DNA of 64,000 nt. It comes from Pseudorhodoferax sp047601025 (lineage in GTDB: Bacteria > Pseudomonadota > Gammaproteobacteria > Burkholderiales > Burkholderiaceae_C). The position numbers and the translations under genes were made by a program. Shown piece by piece: positions 33,336 to 41,775 of this stretch (position 1 is its first letter; each line of letters starts with the position of its first letter). The notes under the pieces were generated by a model. It made no database searches. It saw only the letters and a list, made by a program, of their open reading frames with translations, and was not told the origin of the DNA. Where the stretch lies: positions 3,224,001 through 3,288,000 of the forward strand of contig NZ_JASGJZ010000001.1 of assembly GCF_047601025.1 (NCBI RefSeq). The letters run 5' to 3'.

Positions 33336-34169
33336 CCGGTCCGGCTGAAAGAAGGCGTCGAGCAGCGGCAGCAGTGCCGGCCATTCGGCGCTGAACCGGC
33401 GGCGGTTCACGAAATAGGCTTCGCAGGCCACGGCGAAGAATTCTTCCAGGCTGTGGGTGCCGTAGGCATCGAGCCAGGGCATGGCGCCGCCGAAGCGTTC
33501 GGCGATGACCACCTGGTCGCAGAACGCGGCATGGGCGTCCTGCCAGGTGCGCATCCAGCGCGTACGCGCGTCGCGCGCATCGGTGGTGCCCATGAAGCCC
33601 ACGGGCAGGGGCGGGCAGCCATCGGGTGCGCCGTCCGCCATGTCCAGCTTGTGGGCGAATTCGTGGACCACGACGTTGTACCCGACGCCTGCGCTTTCGC
33701 CGGCGGATGCCACGGCTCGCCAGCTCAGCATGACGGGGCCCCGTTCCATCGCCTCGCCGCTCAGGATCTCGTCGTAGGCGTGGACCACACCGGCATCGTC
33801 CATGACTTCGCGCCGGGCGACGACTTCGTCCGGCTGCACCACGATGCCGACGAAATCCCGGTACCAGACCAGGGGTGAGGAACCGCGGCCCAGCGGCCGG
33901 CCGTCGGGCCGGGTCGTCAGATGCAGCAACGGCAGGCAGGCCTGGGCCGCGATCGCCACGGCCATCGCGTCCGTGATCTGCAGTCCGCCGGCGCCGTGGA
34001 ATTCCTTCTCGTCGAGGAAACTGCCGGTGAGCTCGCGCAGGCGCCGTTGCTCGGTCGCGGTCAGTTCGCGCAGAAAACCGTAGTCGGCGAGCGTGGCCTC
34101 CCAGAGCGCATCAGGGACCGGGCGCGGCGCCGAGCCCCAGCGGAGCAGGCGCCGCCAGCCCGAGCTCAT
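33321..34169 (-). CDS. mtfA: Zinc-dependent peptidase MtfA
   Basis: A 282-residue cytosolic metallopeptidase of the MtfA (YeeI) family. The zinc motif HEFAHKLD lies at about residues 166-173, and the family segment LVWYRDFVGIVVQPDEV and the downstream SLEEFFAVACEAYF helix (supplying the third ligand Glu) are present. In E. coli, MtfA binds the repressor Mlc and so affects glucose PTS control. PTS genes are not seen here, so the partner may differ. It overlaps the lpxH stop by 4 bp, indicating an operon. Confidence 0.92.
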   Translation of the reverse strand: MSSGWRRLLRWGSAPRPVPDALWEATLADYGFLRELTATEQRRLRELTGSFLDEKEFHGAGGLQITDAMAVAIAAQACLPLLHLTTRPDGRPLGRGSSPLVWYRDFVGIVVQPDEVVARREVMDDAGVVHAYDEILSGEAMERGPVMLSWRAVASAGESAGVGYNVVVHEFAHKLDMADGAPDGCPPLPVGFMGTTDARDARTRWMRTWQDAHAAFCDQVVIAERFGGAMPWLDAYGTHSLEEFFAVACEAYFVNRRRFSAEWPALLPLLDAFFQPDRSLAP

Positions 34170-34978
34170 GCCACAGCGGGAACGGAAATGCGCTGCGGTC
34201 CTGCCGCAGTGCTCAGCCGCAGGATCTCCAGCCGCGGCGGCCGTGCCTCGGCTTCCCAGTCCGTCATGACGAGGCGCCGCATGCCGTCGCCCAGGTCGTG
34301 CTCGGCCGGCATGTGGGTATGGCCGTGGATCAGCGTGGCGCTGCCGGCGGCCTGCAGCCAGGCGCGGGCGGCCTGCGCGTCGACGTCCGCGTAGCCCAGG
34401 CCCTGGTCCTTGCGCTGTTCGCTGGCCTGGCGGATCTGCCGCGCCATCTGGCGCCGTAGCGCCAGTGGATGCTGGAGAGATGCCCGCTGCCAGGCCGGGT
34501 CGTGCACCTGGCGCCGGAACTGCTGGTAGGCCACGTCGTCCAGGCACAACGCATCGCCATGGGTCAGCAGCCAGCGCGTGCCGGCGAACAGCAGCACCGT
34601 GGGGTCGTGCAGCAACTGCATGCCGGTGGCCTGCAGGCCCCGCGGTCCGAACAGGAAGTCGCGGTTGCCATGCATGAAGTACACGGGCCGCCGGGCTGTT
34701 GCGCCGCGCAGCACCTCGGCGCAGCGCCGTTCGAACTGGCCGAGCGGGCTGTCGTCCCCGACGGCCGGGTCCAGCGCGTCGTCGCCGACCCAGACCTCGA
34801 ACAGGTCGCCCAGGATGAACAGCGCATCGGCGTCGCTGTGGGTGACGGCCTGTTCCCAGGCGGCGAAGGTGGCCGGCTCCTCGGGGCGCAGATGCACGTC
34901 CGACAGCAGGTCGACCGCGCGCCAGCCGGGCGGCGCCGCCAGTTCGGCGAACTCGGGCAGGGCCGGCGCTGGGGACAT
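34166..34978 (-). CDS. lpxH: UDP-2,3-diacylglucosamine diphosphatase LpxH
   Basis: A 270-residue calcineurin-like phosphoesterase in lipid A synthesis, cleaving UDP-2,3-diacylglucosamine to lipid X and UMP. The metal-ligand motifs are in order: LLSDVHL (about residues 24-30), FILGDLFEVWVGDD (about 54-67), MHGNRDFL (about 100), LTHGD (about 133) and IHGHTHMPAEHDL (about 217-229). It acts at the inner face of the cytoplasmic membrane. It overlaps ppiB by 1 bp and mtfA by 4 bp. The C-terminal tail is slightly longer than in E. coli. Confidence 0.94.
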   Translation of the reverse strand: MSPAPALPEFAELAAPPGWRAVDLLSDVHLRPEEPATFAAWEQAVTHSDADALFILGDLFEVWVGDDALDPAVGDDSPLGQFERRCAEVLRGATARRPVYFMHGNRDFLFGPRGLQATGMQLLHDPTVLLFAGTRWLLTHGDALCLDDVAYQQFRRQVHDPAWQRASLQHPLALRRQMARQIRQASEQRKDQGLGYADVDAQAARAWLQAAGSATLIHGHTHMPAEHDLGDGMRRLVMTDWEAEARPPRLEILRLSTAAGPQRISVPAVA

Positions 34979-35484
34979 CAGAGCGCGACGGCCTTCTCGA
35001 TCACGACGTCTTCCACCGGCACGTCGTCGTGGAAGCCCTTGCGGCCGGTCTTGACGCCCTTGATCTTGTCCACCACGTCGGCGCCGTCGACGACTTTGCC
35101 GAACACGGTGTAGCCCCAGCCCTGGGCCGAAGGCGCCGTGTGGTTCAGGAAGGCGTTGTCGACCACGTTGATGAAGAACTGGGCGGTGGCCGAGTGCGGG
35201 TCGTTCGTGCGCGCCATCGCGATCGTGTACTGCGCGTTCTTCAGGCCGTTGTTGGCTTCGTTGGCGATCGGCGCGTCCGTGCCCTTTTGCTTCATGCCCG
35301 GCTCGAAGCCGCCGCCCTGGACCATGAAGCCCGGGATCACGCGGTGGAAGATGGTGTTGTCGTAGTGGCCCTTCTTCACGTAGGCGAGGAAGTTCTCGGT
35401 GGACTTGGGCGCCTTCTCGGCATCGAGTTCCAGCGTGATGACGCCGAGCTTGGCGATGTGCAGTTCGACTTTGGGTTGGGTCAT
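34978..35484 (-). CDS. ppiB: Cytoplasmic peptidyl-prolyl cis-trans isomerase (cyclophilin)
   Basis: A 168-residue cyclophilin with no signal peptide. It starts KVELHIAKLGVITLELDAEKAPKSTENFLAYVKKGHYDNTIFHRVIPGFMVQGGGFEPG, including the catalytic FHRVIPGFMVQGG segment, and has SATAQFFINV and GWGYTVFGKVVDGADVVD. It accelerates proline isomerisation during folding. It follows the periplasmic cyclophilin gene by 1 bp and overlaps lpxH (TGATG), giving the run cyclophilin-ppiB-lpxH-mtfA. Confidence 0.95.
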   Translation of the reverse strand: MTQPKVELHIAKLGVITLELDAEKAPKSTENFLAYVKKGHYDNTIFHRVIPGFMVQGGGFEPGMKQKGTDAPIANEANNGLKNAQYTIAMARTNDPHSATAQFFINVVDNAFLNHTAPSAQGWGYTVFGKVVDGADVVDKIKGVKTGRKGFHDDVPVEDVVIEKAVAL

Positions 35485-35485
35485 G

Positions 35486-36169
35486 TCATTTCACCAGGGT
35501 TGCGGATTGGATGAGGATGGGCGTGCGAGGCACGTCGGTGCGGAACGGCCCGCCGGCGCCGGTGGGGCCCGCCTTGATCTTTTGTACCACGTCCATTCCG
35601 GCGACGACCTTGCCGAACACGGTGTAGCCGTACAGCTGAGGCGTGGCCAGCAGTTGCGCGCGGGGCACGTTGCGGTAGCTGTGGCCCTGGTAGTCGAACT
35701 GCGGCACGGGGTCGCCGTCGGGGATGGGCACCGGGTCCAGGAACGGGTTGTCGGCGACGTTGATGAAGAACTGCGAGGTGGCCGAATCCGGGTCGTTGGT
35801 GCGCGCCATCGCCACCGTGCCGACCACGTTGCGCAGGCCGTGCTTCGCCAGCGCCGCGCGGCCTTCGTGCTCGACCGGCGCGCGCGTGGGCTTCTCTTTG
35901 TAATTGGCATCGTAGCCGCCGCCCTGGACCATGAAGGTCGGGATCACGCGGTGGAACAGCGTCCCGTCGTAGTGGCCGTCGCGCACGTACTGCAGGAAGT
36001 TGGCGACGGTCTTGGGCGCCGCGTCCGGATACACCTCGATCGTGAAGTCGCCGGCGCTGGTCTTGAACAGCACGCGCGGCGGCTGCGCGGCGTGCAGCAG
36101 TGGCGCACAGGCCAGCGTGGTGGCCAGGACGAGGGTGCGGCGCGACACCGCGATGCGATGGACAGTCAT
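35486..36169 (-). CDS. Periplasmic cyclophilin-type peptidyl-prolyl isomerase
   Basis: A 227-residue protein with a signal peptide (VSRRTLVLATTLACAPLLHAA; cleavage near residue 28). The cyclophilin domain shares FHRVIPTFMVQGGGYDANYK and SATSQFFINVADNPFLD with its neighbour ppiB. An insertion of about 30 residues (PVPIPDGDPVPQFDYQGHSYRNVPRAQLLATPQ) precedes the YGYTVFGKVV strand. It probably assists folding of exported proteins. Adjacent cytoplasmic and exported cyclophilin genes suggest an old duplication. Confidence 0.92.
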   Translation of the reverse strand: MTVHRIAVSRRTLVLATTLACAPLLHAAQPPRVLFKTSAGDFTIEVYPDAAPKTVANFLQYVRDGHYDGTLFHRVIPTFMVQGGGYDANYKEKPTRAPVEHEGRAALAKHGLRNVVGTVAMARTNDPDSATSQFFINVADNPFLDPVPIPDGDPVPQFDYQGHSYRNVPRAQLLATPQLYGYTVFGKVVAGMDVVQKIKAGPTGAGGPFRTDVPRTPILIQSATLVK

Positions 36170-36231
36170 CGTGAGCGAAAGGTCGATGGGAGGCGGAGGC
36201 GGGCGGCCGGCGAGCGCCGGAGCCTGCCGTG

Positions 36232-36795
36232 CTACTTGCCGGGGGCCTGCCGGCCCGCGCCTGCGCGCGGCGCCAGCATGCTGTTGAGCGCCGAGATCTT
36301 CTGCTCGGCTTGCGTGTTGCCGGCTTCGATCTGCAGCGACCGGCCATAGGCCTGGCTGGCGAGCTTGGCATAGACGTCGCCCAGATTCTCATAGGCCGTG
36401 GCGTAGTTCGGGTTCAGCCGCACCGCCATCTCCAGCGCTGCGCGCGCCTTCTCGTACTGGCTCTGGCCCGCGTAGAGCACGGCCAGGTTGTTGTAGGGCT
36501 CGGGCAGTTCCGGGAATTCCTGCGTCAGCGCCGTCAGCGTCTCGATGGCGGCCTCGGGCTTGCCGGAGGCCGACTGGATCGTGCTGACGAGAAAGCGCAT
36601 CTGCGGATCGTGCGGCTTGTCGGCCAGGTACTGGTCGGCCTTGCCCTGCGCTTCGGGCAGCTTGCCGGCGCGGACCAGCCGGTTCACCTCGCCGTACGGA
36701 TCGACCTGGGCCAGCGCGCCCGCGCCGGCCAGCACCGCGCCGGCCAGGGCCAGCAGGCGTGCCAGGGGCAGGATCCGGTACAGCGTTCGCTTCAT
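36232..36795 (-). CDS. Secreted TPR-repeat protein
   Basis: A 187-residue exported protein. The signal peptide ends near GALAQ (residue 30). Tetratricopeptide-type helices fill about residues 35-165, with the clearest repeats being PEPYNNLAVLYAGQSQYEKARAALEMAVRLNPN and YATAYENLGDVYAKLASQAYGRSLQIEAGN. The C-terminus is a short Gly/Ala tail. TPR proteins mediate protein contacts, often in envelope assembly. The specific partner is unknown. It is divergent from cysS across a 180-bp gap and sits 62 bp before the periplasmic cyclophilin gene. Confidence 0.85.
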   Translation of the reverse strand: MKRTLYRILPLARLLALAGAVLAGAGALAQVDPYGEVNRLVRAGKLPEAQGKADQYLADKPHDPQMRFLVSTIQSASGKPEAAIETLTALTQEFPELPEPYNNLAVLYAGQSQYEKARAALEMAVRLNPNYATAYENLGDVYAKLASQAYGRSLQIEAGNTQAEQKISALNSMLAPRAGAGRQAPGK

Positions 36796-36817
36796 AAAAC
36801 CTCTTGCGGGAACCATG

Positions 36818-36846
36818 CAGACAGCCTGCGCCTGCGGCTATAGAAT
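36818..36846 (+). promoter_or_regulatory. Possible sigma-70 promoter of cysS
   Basis: CAGACA (36818-36823) and TAGAAT (36841-36846) are separated by 17 bp, about 130 bp upstream of cysS. The -35 is only a partial match (GACA end). The long leader between shows no clear riboswitch or T-box. Confidence 0.35.
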
Positions 36847-36975
36847 GCCGCCGATTCTAGCCGAGGGGGTCTGCAGTTCCGCTGCCGCGCCGCCCTCGCG
36901 ATCGATGGTCGACTGGCCTGCAACGGCCGCATCGTTCAGGATGGTGACGAACGATCCTGCCTATTCCCGAATTCC

Positions 36976-38376
36976 ATGAGCTTGCGCATCTACAACACGC
37001 TGACGCGTGCGTTGGACGACTTTTCCCCGATCGAGCCGGGCCGTGTGCGCATGTACGTCTGCGGCATCACGGTCTACGACCTGTGCCATGTGGGGCACGC
37101 GCGCGCCAACGTGGCCTTCGACGTGGTGCGGCGCTGGCTGCGTGCGTCGGGCTACGAGGTGGTGTTCGTGCGCAACATCACCGACATCGAGGACAAGATC
37201 ATCCGCCGCGCCGTGCAGAACGGCGAGACCGTGCGCGCGCTGACGGACCGCATGATCGCCGAGATGTACCGCGACTTCGACGCGCTGGGCATCGAGCGCC
37301 CCACGCACGACCCGCGGGCCACCGACTACGTGCCGCAGATGCTGGACATCGTGCGCAAGCTCGAGGCCAAGGGCCTGGCCTACCGCGCCGCGGGCGGCGA
37401 CGTGAACTACGCGGTGCGCAAGTTCCCCGGCTACGGCAAGCTGTCCGGCAAGTCGCTCGACGAGCTGCACGCCGGCGAGCGCGTGGCGGTGCAGGACGGC
37501 AAGGACGACCCGCTCGATTTCGTGCTGTGGAAATCCGCCAAGCCCGAGGAGCCGGCCGACACCCGCTGGGCCAGCGACTACGGCCCGGGCCGCCCGGGCT
37601 GGCACATCGAGTGCTCGGCGATGAGCTGCGCGCTGCTGGGCGACACCTTCGACATCCACGGCGGCGGCGCCGACCTGCAGTTCCCGCACCACGAGAACGA
37701 GATCGCGCAGAGCGAAGGCGCCAACGGCGTGCCGCTGGCGCGCTTCTGGATGCACAACGGCTTCGTGAACATCGACAACGAGAAGATGTCCAAGTCCCTG
37801 GGCAACTTCTTCACGGTCCGCGAAGTCCTGCAGAAGTACGACGCCGAGACGCTGCGCTTCTTCATCGTGCGTACGCACTACCGCAGCCCGCTGAACTACA
37901 GCGACGTGCACTTGGACGACGCCCGCGCCGCGCTGCGCCGCCTGTACACCGCGCTGGAGGCGGTCGCGCCGGCCGACGTGGCGATCGACTGGGCGCAGCC
38001 GCAGGCCGCCCGCTTCAAGGCCGCGATGGACGAGGACTTCGGCACCCCCGAGGCGGTGGCCGTGCTGTTCGACCTCGCGGCCGAGGTCAACCGCACGCAG
38101 TCGGCGCAGACGGCCGGCCTGCTGAAGGCGCTGGCCGGTACGCTGGGCCTGCTGCAGGGCGATCCGCTGGCCTTCAAGCGCTGGCGGCCGGCCGCCGATG
38201 CCGGCGCGGGTGCCGCGCTGGCTCCGGATGCCATCGCCGAGCGGATTGCCGCGCGCGCCGCTGCCAAGGCCGCGAAGGACTTCGCCGAGGCCGACCGCAT
38301 CCGCCAGGCCCTGCTGGAGCAGGGCGTGGTGCTGAAGGACACGCCGGCCGGCACGACCTGGGAGGCTGCGCAGTGA
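36976..38376 (+). CDS. cysS: Cysteinyl-tRNA synthetase
   Basis: A 466-residue class I aminoacyl-tRNA synthetase. The HIGH-type motif is HVGH (residues 38-41) in YDLCHVGHARANVAFDVVRR, and KMSKSLGNFFTVREV supplies the KMSKS loop. A zinc site is formed by Cys30 in CGITVYD and the WHIECSAM and HHENEIAQ segments. The C-terminal anticodon-binding part is helical and Ala-rich. It charges tRNA-Cys. The order cysS-alkA-accA is usual in Burkholderiales. Confidence 0.97.
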   Translation: MSLRIYNTLTRALDDFSPIEPGRVRMYVCGITVYDLCHVGHARANVAFDVVRRWLRASGYEVVFVRNITDIEDKIIRRAVQNGETVRALTDRMIAEMYRDFDALGIERPTHDPRATDYVPQMLDIVRKLEAKGLAYRAAGGDVNYAVRKFPGYGKLSGKSLDELHAGERVAVQDGKDDPLDFVLWKSAKPEEPADTRWASDYGPGRPGWHIECSAMSCALLGDTFDIHGGGADLQFPHHENEIAQSEGANGVPLARFWMHNGFVNIDNEKMSKSLGNFFTVREVLQKYDAETLRFFIVRTHYRSPLNYSDVHLDDARAALRRLYTALEAVAPADVAIDWAQPQAARFKAAMDEDFGTPEAVAVLFDLAAEVNRTQSAQTAGLLKALAGTLGLLQGDPLAFKRWRPAADAGAGAALAPDAIAERIAARAAAKAAKDFAEADRIRQALLEQGVVLKDTPAGTTWEAAQ

Positions 38377-38391
38377 TCCACGCGTTGCCGG

Positions 38392-38411
38392 CGCCGCGCC
38401 ACGGCGCGGCG
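38392..38411. repeat. GC-rich hairpin, copy 1 of a REP-like element
   Basis: CGCCGCGC pairs with GCGCGGCG around CACG in the cysS-alkA gap. The preceding TGCCGG and the arms recur at 60214-60238, so this may be one copy of a short palindromic repeat. Confidence 0.45.
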
Positions 38412-38421
38412 GGGGATTCCC

Positions 38422-39087
38422 ATGGCGGCTAGGGCACGCAAGACCGTGAGCATGCCGGTGGTGCAGGTCTACACGCCGCACTACTGGCAGGACGCGTGCC
38501 GCCACCTCGTGCGCAAGGACCGCGTCATGAAGCGGCTGATCCCGCAGTTCGGCGATGCCTGCCTGGAGACGCGCGGCGACGCCTTCGTCACGCTGGCGCG
38601 CAGCATCGTGGGCCAGCAGATCTCGGTCAAGGCCGCGCAGTCCGTGTGGGACCGCTTCGCACTGCTGCCGAGCGCGATGACGCCGGACAGCGTGCTCAAG
38701 CTCAAGGTCGACGACATGCGCGCGGCCGGCCTGTCGGCGCGCAAGGTCGAGTACCTGGTCGACCTGGCGCTGCATTTCGAGTCCGGTGCGCTGCACGTGC
38801 GCGACTGGCACGCGATGGACGACGAGGCCATCATCGCCGAGCTGGTCGCGATCCGCGGCATCGGCCGCTGGACCGCCGAGATGTTCCTGATCTTCCACCT
38901 GATGCGGCCGAACGTGCTGCCGCTGGACGACGTCGGACTGGTGAACGGCGTGAGCCAGAACTACTTCTCCGGCGACCCCGTCAGTCGCAGCGACCTGCGC
39001 GAGGTCGCGGCCGCCTGGGCGCCGTTCTGCAGCGTGGCCACTTGGTATATTTGGCGGTCGCTCGACCCGCTGCCGGTCGGCTACTGA
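38422..39087 (+). CDS. DNA-3-methyladenine glycosylase (AlkA-type)
   Basis: A 221-residue base-excision enzyme of the HhH-GPD superfamily. The domain has LARSIVGQQISVKAAQSVWDRF (about residues 58-79), the helix-hairpin-helix LVAIRGIGRWTAEMFLIF (about 144-161) and the catalytic Asp in LPLDDVGLVNGV (about 172-183). It removes alkylated purines. It is shorter than E. coli AlkA because the N-terminal domain is missing, as usual in this lineage. It lies between cysS and accA (19-bp gap). Confidence 0.9.
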   Translation: MAARARKTVSMPVVQVYTPHYWQDACRHLVRKDRVMKRLIPQFGDACLETRGDAFVTLARSIVGQQISVKAAQSVWDRFALLPSAMTPDSVLKLKVDDMRAAGLSARKVEYLVDLALHFESGALHVRDWHAMDDEAIIAELVAIRGIGRWTAEMFLIFHLMRPNVLPLDDVGLVNGVSQNYFSGDPVSRSDLREVAAAWAPFCSVATWYIWRSLDPLPVGY

Positions 39088-39106
39088 ATACAGAAGGAGC
39101 GCCATC

Positions 39107-40081
39107 TTGGCCAAACGAACCTTCCTCGACTTCGAGCAACCCATCGCGGACCTCGAAGCCAAGATCGAAGAGCTGCGCTACGTCCAGACCGAATCCGCGG
39201 TCGACATCTCCGAAGAAATCGGCCAGCTCGGCAAGAAGAGCCTGCAGCTGACCAAGGACATCTACAGCGTGCTGACGCCGTGGCAGATCACCAAGATCGC
39301 GCGCCACGCCGAGCGGCCCTACACGCTGGACTACGTGAACGAGATCTTCACGGACTTCGTCGAGCTGCACGGCGACCGGCATTTCGCCGACGACCTGTCC
39401 ATCGTCGGCGGCCTGGCCCGCTTCAACGGCCATGCCTGCATGGTGCTGGGCCACCAGAAGGGCCGCGACACCAAGGAGCGCGCCGCGCGCAACTTCGGCA
39501 TGACCAAGCCCGAGGGCTACCGCAAGGCGCTGCGGCTGATGAAGACGGCCGAGAAGTTCAGGCTGCCGGTGTTCACCTTCGTCGACACGCCCGGCGCCTA
39601 CCCCGGCATCGACGCCGAGGAGCGCGGCCAGTCCGAGGCGATCGGCCGCAACATCTACGAGATGGCGCAGCTCGAGGTACCGATCATCACGACCATCATC
39701 GGCGAGGGCGGTTCCGGCGGCGCGCTGGCGATCGCCGTGGCCGACCAGGTGCTGATGCTGCAGTACTCGATCTACTCGGTCATCAGCCCCGAGGGCTGCG
39801 CCTCCATCCTCTGGAAGACCGCCGACAAGGCGCAGGACGCGGCCGACGCGCTGGGCATCACCGCGCATCGCCTGAAGGCCCTGGGCCTGATCGACAAGAT
39901 CGTCAACGAACCGGTGGGCGGCGCGCACCGCGACCACAAGCAGATGGCGGCCTTCCTCAAGCGCGGCCTGAACGACGCCTACCGCCAGGTCAGCGACCTG
40001 AAGGTGCGCGAGCTGCTGGACCGGCGCTACGAGCGGCTGCAGAGCTACGGCCGCTTCAACGACACCAAGGCCGAGAAATAG
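39107..40081 (+). CDS. accA: Acetyl-CoA carboxylase carboxyltransferase subunit alpha
   Basis: A 324-residue subunit that transfers the carboxyl group from biotin to acetyl-CoA in fatty-acid synthesis, with AccD as partner. The family start FLDFEQPIADLEAKIEELR is seen, then GGLARFNGHACMVLGHQKGRDTKE and TFVDTPGAYPGIDAEERGQSEAI. The start codon is TTG at 39107, preceded by an AAGGAG ribosome-binding site 8 nt upstream; no in-frame ATG gives the family N-terminus. Full length. Confidence 0.97.
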   Translation: MAKRTFLDFEQPIADLEAKIEELRYVQTESAVDISEEIGQLGKKSLQLTKDIYSVLTPWQITKIARHAERPYTLDYVNEIFTDFVELHGDRHFADDLSIVGGLARFNGHACMVLGHQKGRDTKERAARNFGMTKPEGYRKALRLMKTAEKFRLPVFTFVDTPGAYPGIDAEERGQSEAIGRNIYEMAQLEVPIITTIIGEGGSGGALAIAVADQVLMLQYSIYSVISPEGCASILWKTADKAQDAADALGITAHRLKALGLIDKIVNEPVGGAHRDHKQMAAFLKRGLNDAYRQVSDLKVRELLDRRYERLQSYGRFNDTKAEK

Positions 40082-40108
40082 CGGCCGGCGGCCCGGGCGC
40101 GCATCGCG

Positions 40109-40651
40109 ATGGCTGCCACCGGGCTGTACCTGTTCGACACCGCGATCGGACGCATCGGCATCGGCTGGTCCGCGCGCGGCATCGCCTCCGTGCAACTGCC
40201 GGACCTGAACGATGCGCGCCTGCTGGCGCGGCTGCGCCAGCGCCTGCCCGGTGCCGAGCCCGCGCCGCCGCCGGCCGCGGTGCGTGCCGCAGCCGAACGC
40301 ACGGGCGCGCTGCTCGCCGGCGTGCGCGACGACCTGCAGGACATCGTGCTCGACATGGCGGGCATCGCGCCGTTCCACCAGCGTGTCTACGCGCGCGCCC
40401 GCGCGATCCCGCCGGGCCGCACGATCACCTACGGCGAGCTGGCCGCCGACATCGGCGAGCCCGGTGCCGCGCGCGCGGTCGGCCAGGCGCTGGGCGCCAA
40501 CCCGTTCGCGCCCATCGTGCCCTGCCACCGCATCCTCGCGGCCGGTGCGCGCTCGGGCGGCTTCTCGGCGCCCGGCGGCGTGGACACCAAGCTGCGCATG
40601 CTGCTGATCGAGCGTGCGAGCTTCGGCGAGCCGGGGTTGTTCGACAGCTGA
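40109..40651 (+). CDS. ogt: Methylated-DNA-protein-cysteine methyltransferase (Ogt)
   Basis: A 180-residue suicide repair protein that takes methyl groups from O6-methylguanine onto its own Cys. The active site IVPCHR lies at residues 136-141 (Cys139), and the preceding helix-turn-helix IPPGRTITYGELAADIGEPGAARAVGQALGANP is intact. It sits 27 bp after accA and is probably co-transcribed with it; together with the glycosylase gene it brings two alkylation-repair functions around accA. Confidence 0.93.
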   Translation: MAATGLYLFDTAIGRIGIGWSARGIASVQLPDLNDARLLARLRQRLPGAEPAPPPAAVRAAAERTGALLAGVRDDLQDIVLDMAGIAPFHQRVYARARAIPPGRTITYGELAADIGEPGAARAVGQALGANPFAPIVPCHRILAAGARSGGFSAPGGVDTKLRMLLIERASFGEPGLFDS

Positions 40652-40731
40652 TTCCGTGCTGCCGCCGGCCGTGCGTTTGCGCGACGGGCGAGTGCGGCGC
40701 CGCAGGCCGGGCTTAACCGTGGCACGCGGTG

Positions 40732-41670
40732 TCAGGCAGATCCCGCGTGCAGCAATGACAGGAACTGCTGCGCCGGCTTGCTGAGTGGCCGGTCCCTGCG
40801 CACCAGGCTGCCGTAGGCTTCCAGCCGGTGGCGCAGGCGATAGGGCACGACGTGCAGCACGCTGCGCTGGCCCGGCGAGCGCGCGACGGCCTCCGGCACG
40901 ACGGACACGAGCTGCGAACGGCGCACCAGGTTGATGCTGGTCAGGAACGATCCGGTCTCGATCAGCCCGCGCGGCAGGGCGCGGTGGTGCTCGCGGAACT
41001 CGCGTTCGACCACGTCGCGCATCGGGCTGCCCGGTGGCTGCAGGACCCACGGGTAGTCGAGCAGCGCGTCGAACGCCACCTGGCGCCGGCCGACGAGCGG
41101 ATGGTCGCTGGCGACCACGATGGACAGCGGCTCCTCTTCCAGCTGCTGGAACACGCATTGGGTCGCGGCGTTGCCGGCCAGCCGCCCGACCACGACCTCG
41201 AGCACGCCCTCGTTCAGCTGGGCCAGCAGGCGGTCGCTGGTGTCCACGGCGATCTCGATCGCGAGCAGCGGCAGCGCCTGCTTCAGGGCCAGCAGCGCCT
41301 GCGTGAGCCGGCCCGGCGACGCGGCCATGATGCTGCCCACCGCGAGCTTGCCGGCGCTGCCCAGGCGCAGCTCGGACAGCTCGCGGTTCATCGACTCCAC
41401 GCTGCCGCGGATGCTGCGGAAGTACGCCGTGACGCATTCGCCGGCCGCGTTGAGCACGAGGTTGCGTCCGGCCCGGTCGAACAGGGGCATGCCCAGCGCA
41501 TGCTCCAGCTCGTGCAGCATCTTGGTCGCCGCCGGCTGCGTCAGCCCGAGCTGCTCGGCGGCGGCGCGCAGCGTGCGCCGCTCGTCGATGGCCAGCATCA
41601 GCGCCATCTGGCGCATGCGCAGGCGGTTCAGCAGTTGGGGTGTGTTGTCTTGTCGGTCGATGGAGCCCAT
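40732..41670 (-). CDS. LysR-family regulator of the sugar-acid island
   Basis: A 312-residue regulator of the GbpR/galactose-binding-protein-regulator-like branch of LysR. The N-terminal HTH is RMRQMALMLAIDERRTLRAAAEQLGLTQPAATKMLHELEHALGMPLFDR (about residues 19-67), followed by a two-lobe effector domain. I choose the ATG at 41670, which has AGGG 8 nt upstream; a GTG at 41679 is an in-frame alternative. It is divergent from the first Bug receptor gene across a 105-bp gap containing an inverted repeat, the classical LysR layout, so it probably controls the island. Confidence 0.92.
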   Translation of the reverse strand: MGSIDRQDNTPQLLNRLRMRQMALMLAIDERRTLRAAAEQLGLTQPAATKMLHELEHALGMPLFDRAGRNLVLNAAGECVTAYFRSIRGSVESMNRELSELRLGSAGKLAVGSIMAASPGRLTQALLALKQALPLLAIEIAVDTSDRLLAQLNEGVLEVVVGRLAGNAATQCVFQQLEEEPLSIVVASDHPLVGRRQVAFDALLDYPWVLQPPGSPMRDVVEREFREHHRALPRGLIETGSFLTSINLVRRSQLVSVVPEAVARSPGQRSVLHVVPYRLRHRLEAYGSLVRRDRPLSKPAQQFLSLLHAGSA

Positions 41671-41684
41671 GCTGATCACCCTGG

Positions 41685-41704
41685 GTAATCATTGCATCAA
41701 TTAC
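41685..41704. promoter_or_regulatory. Candidate LysR operator
   Basis: GTAAT and ATTAC form an inverted repeat separated by 10 bp (20 bp in all) in the divergent gap, 15 bp from the LysR start and about 70 bp before the receptor gene. The size and AT-rich arms suit a LysR recognition box, although it is not an exact T-N11-A. Confidence 0.5.
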
Positions 41705-41775
41705 TTTCAGTTTACGGGCATCAATCGGGTTCCTACGATCCCGCCACCCACATCGGGACCGAAAGAGGAGACGAG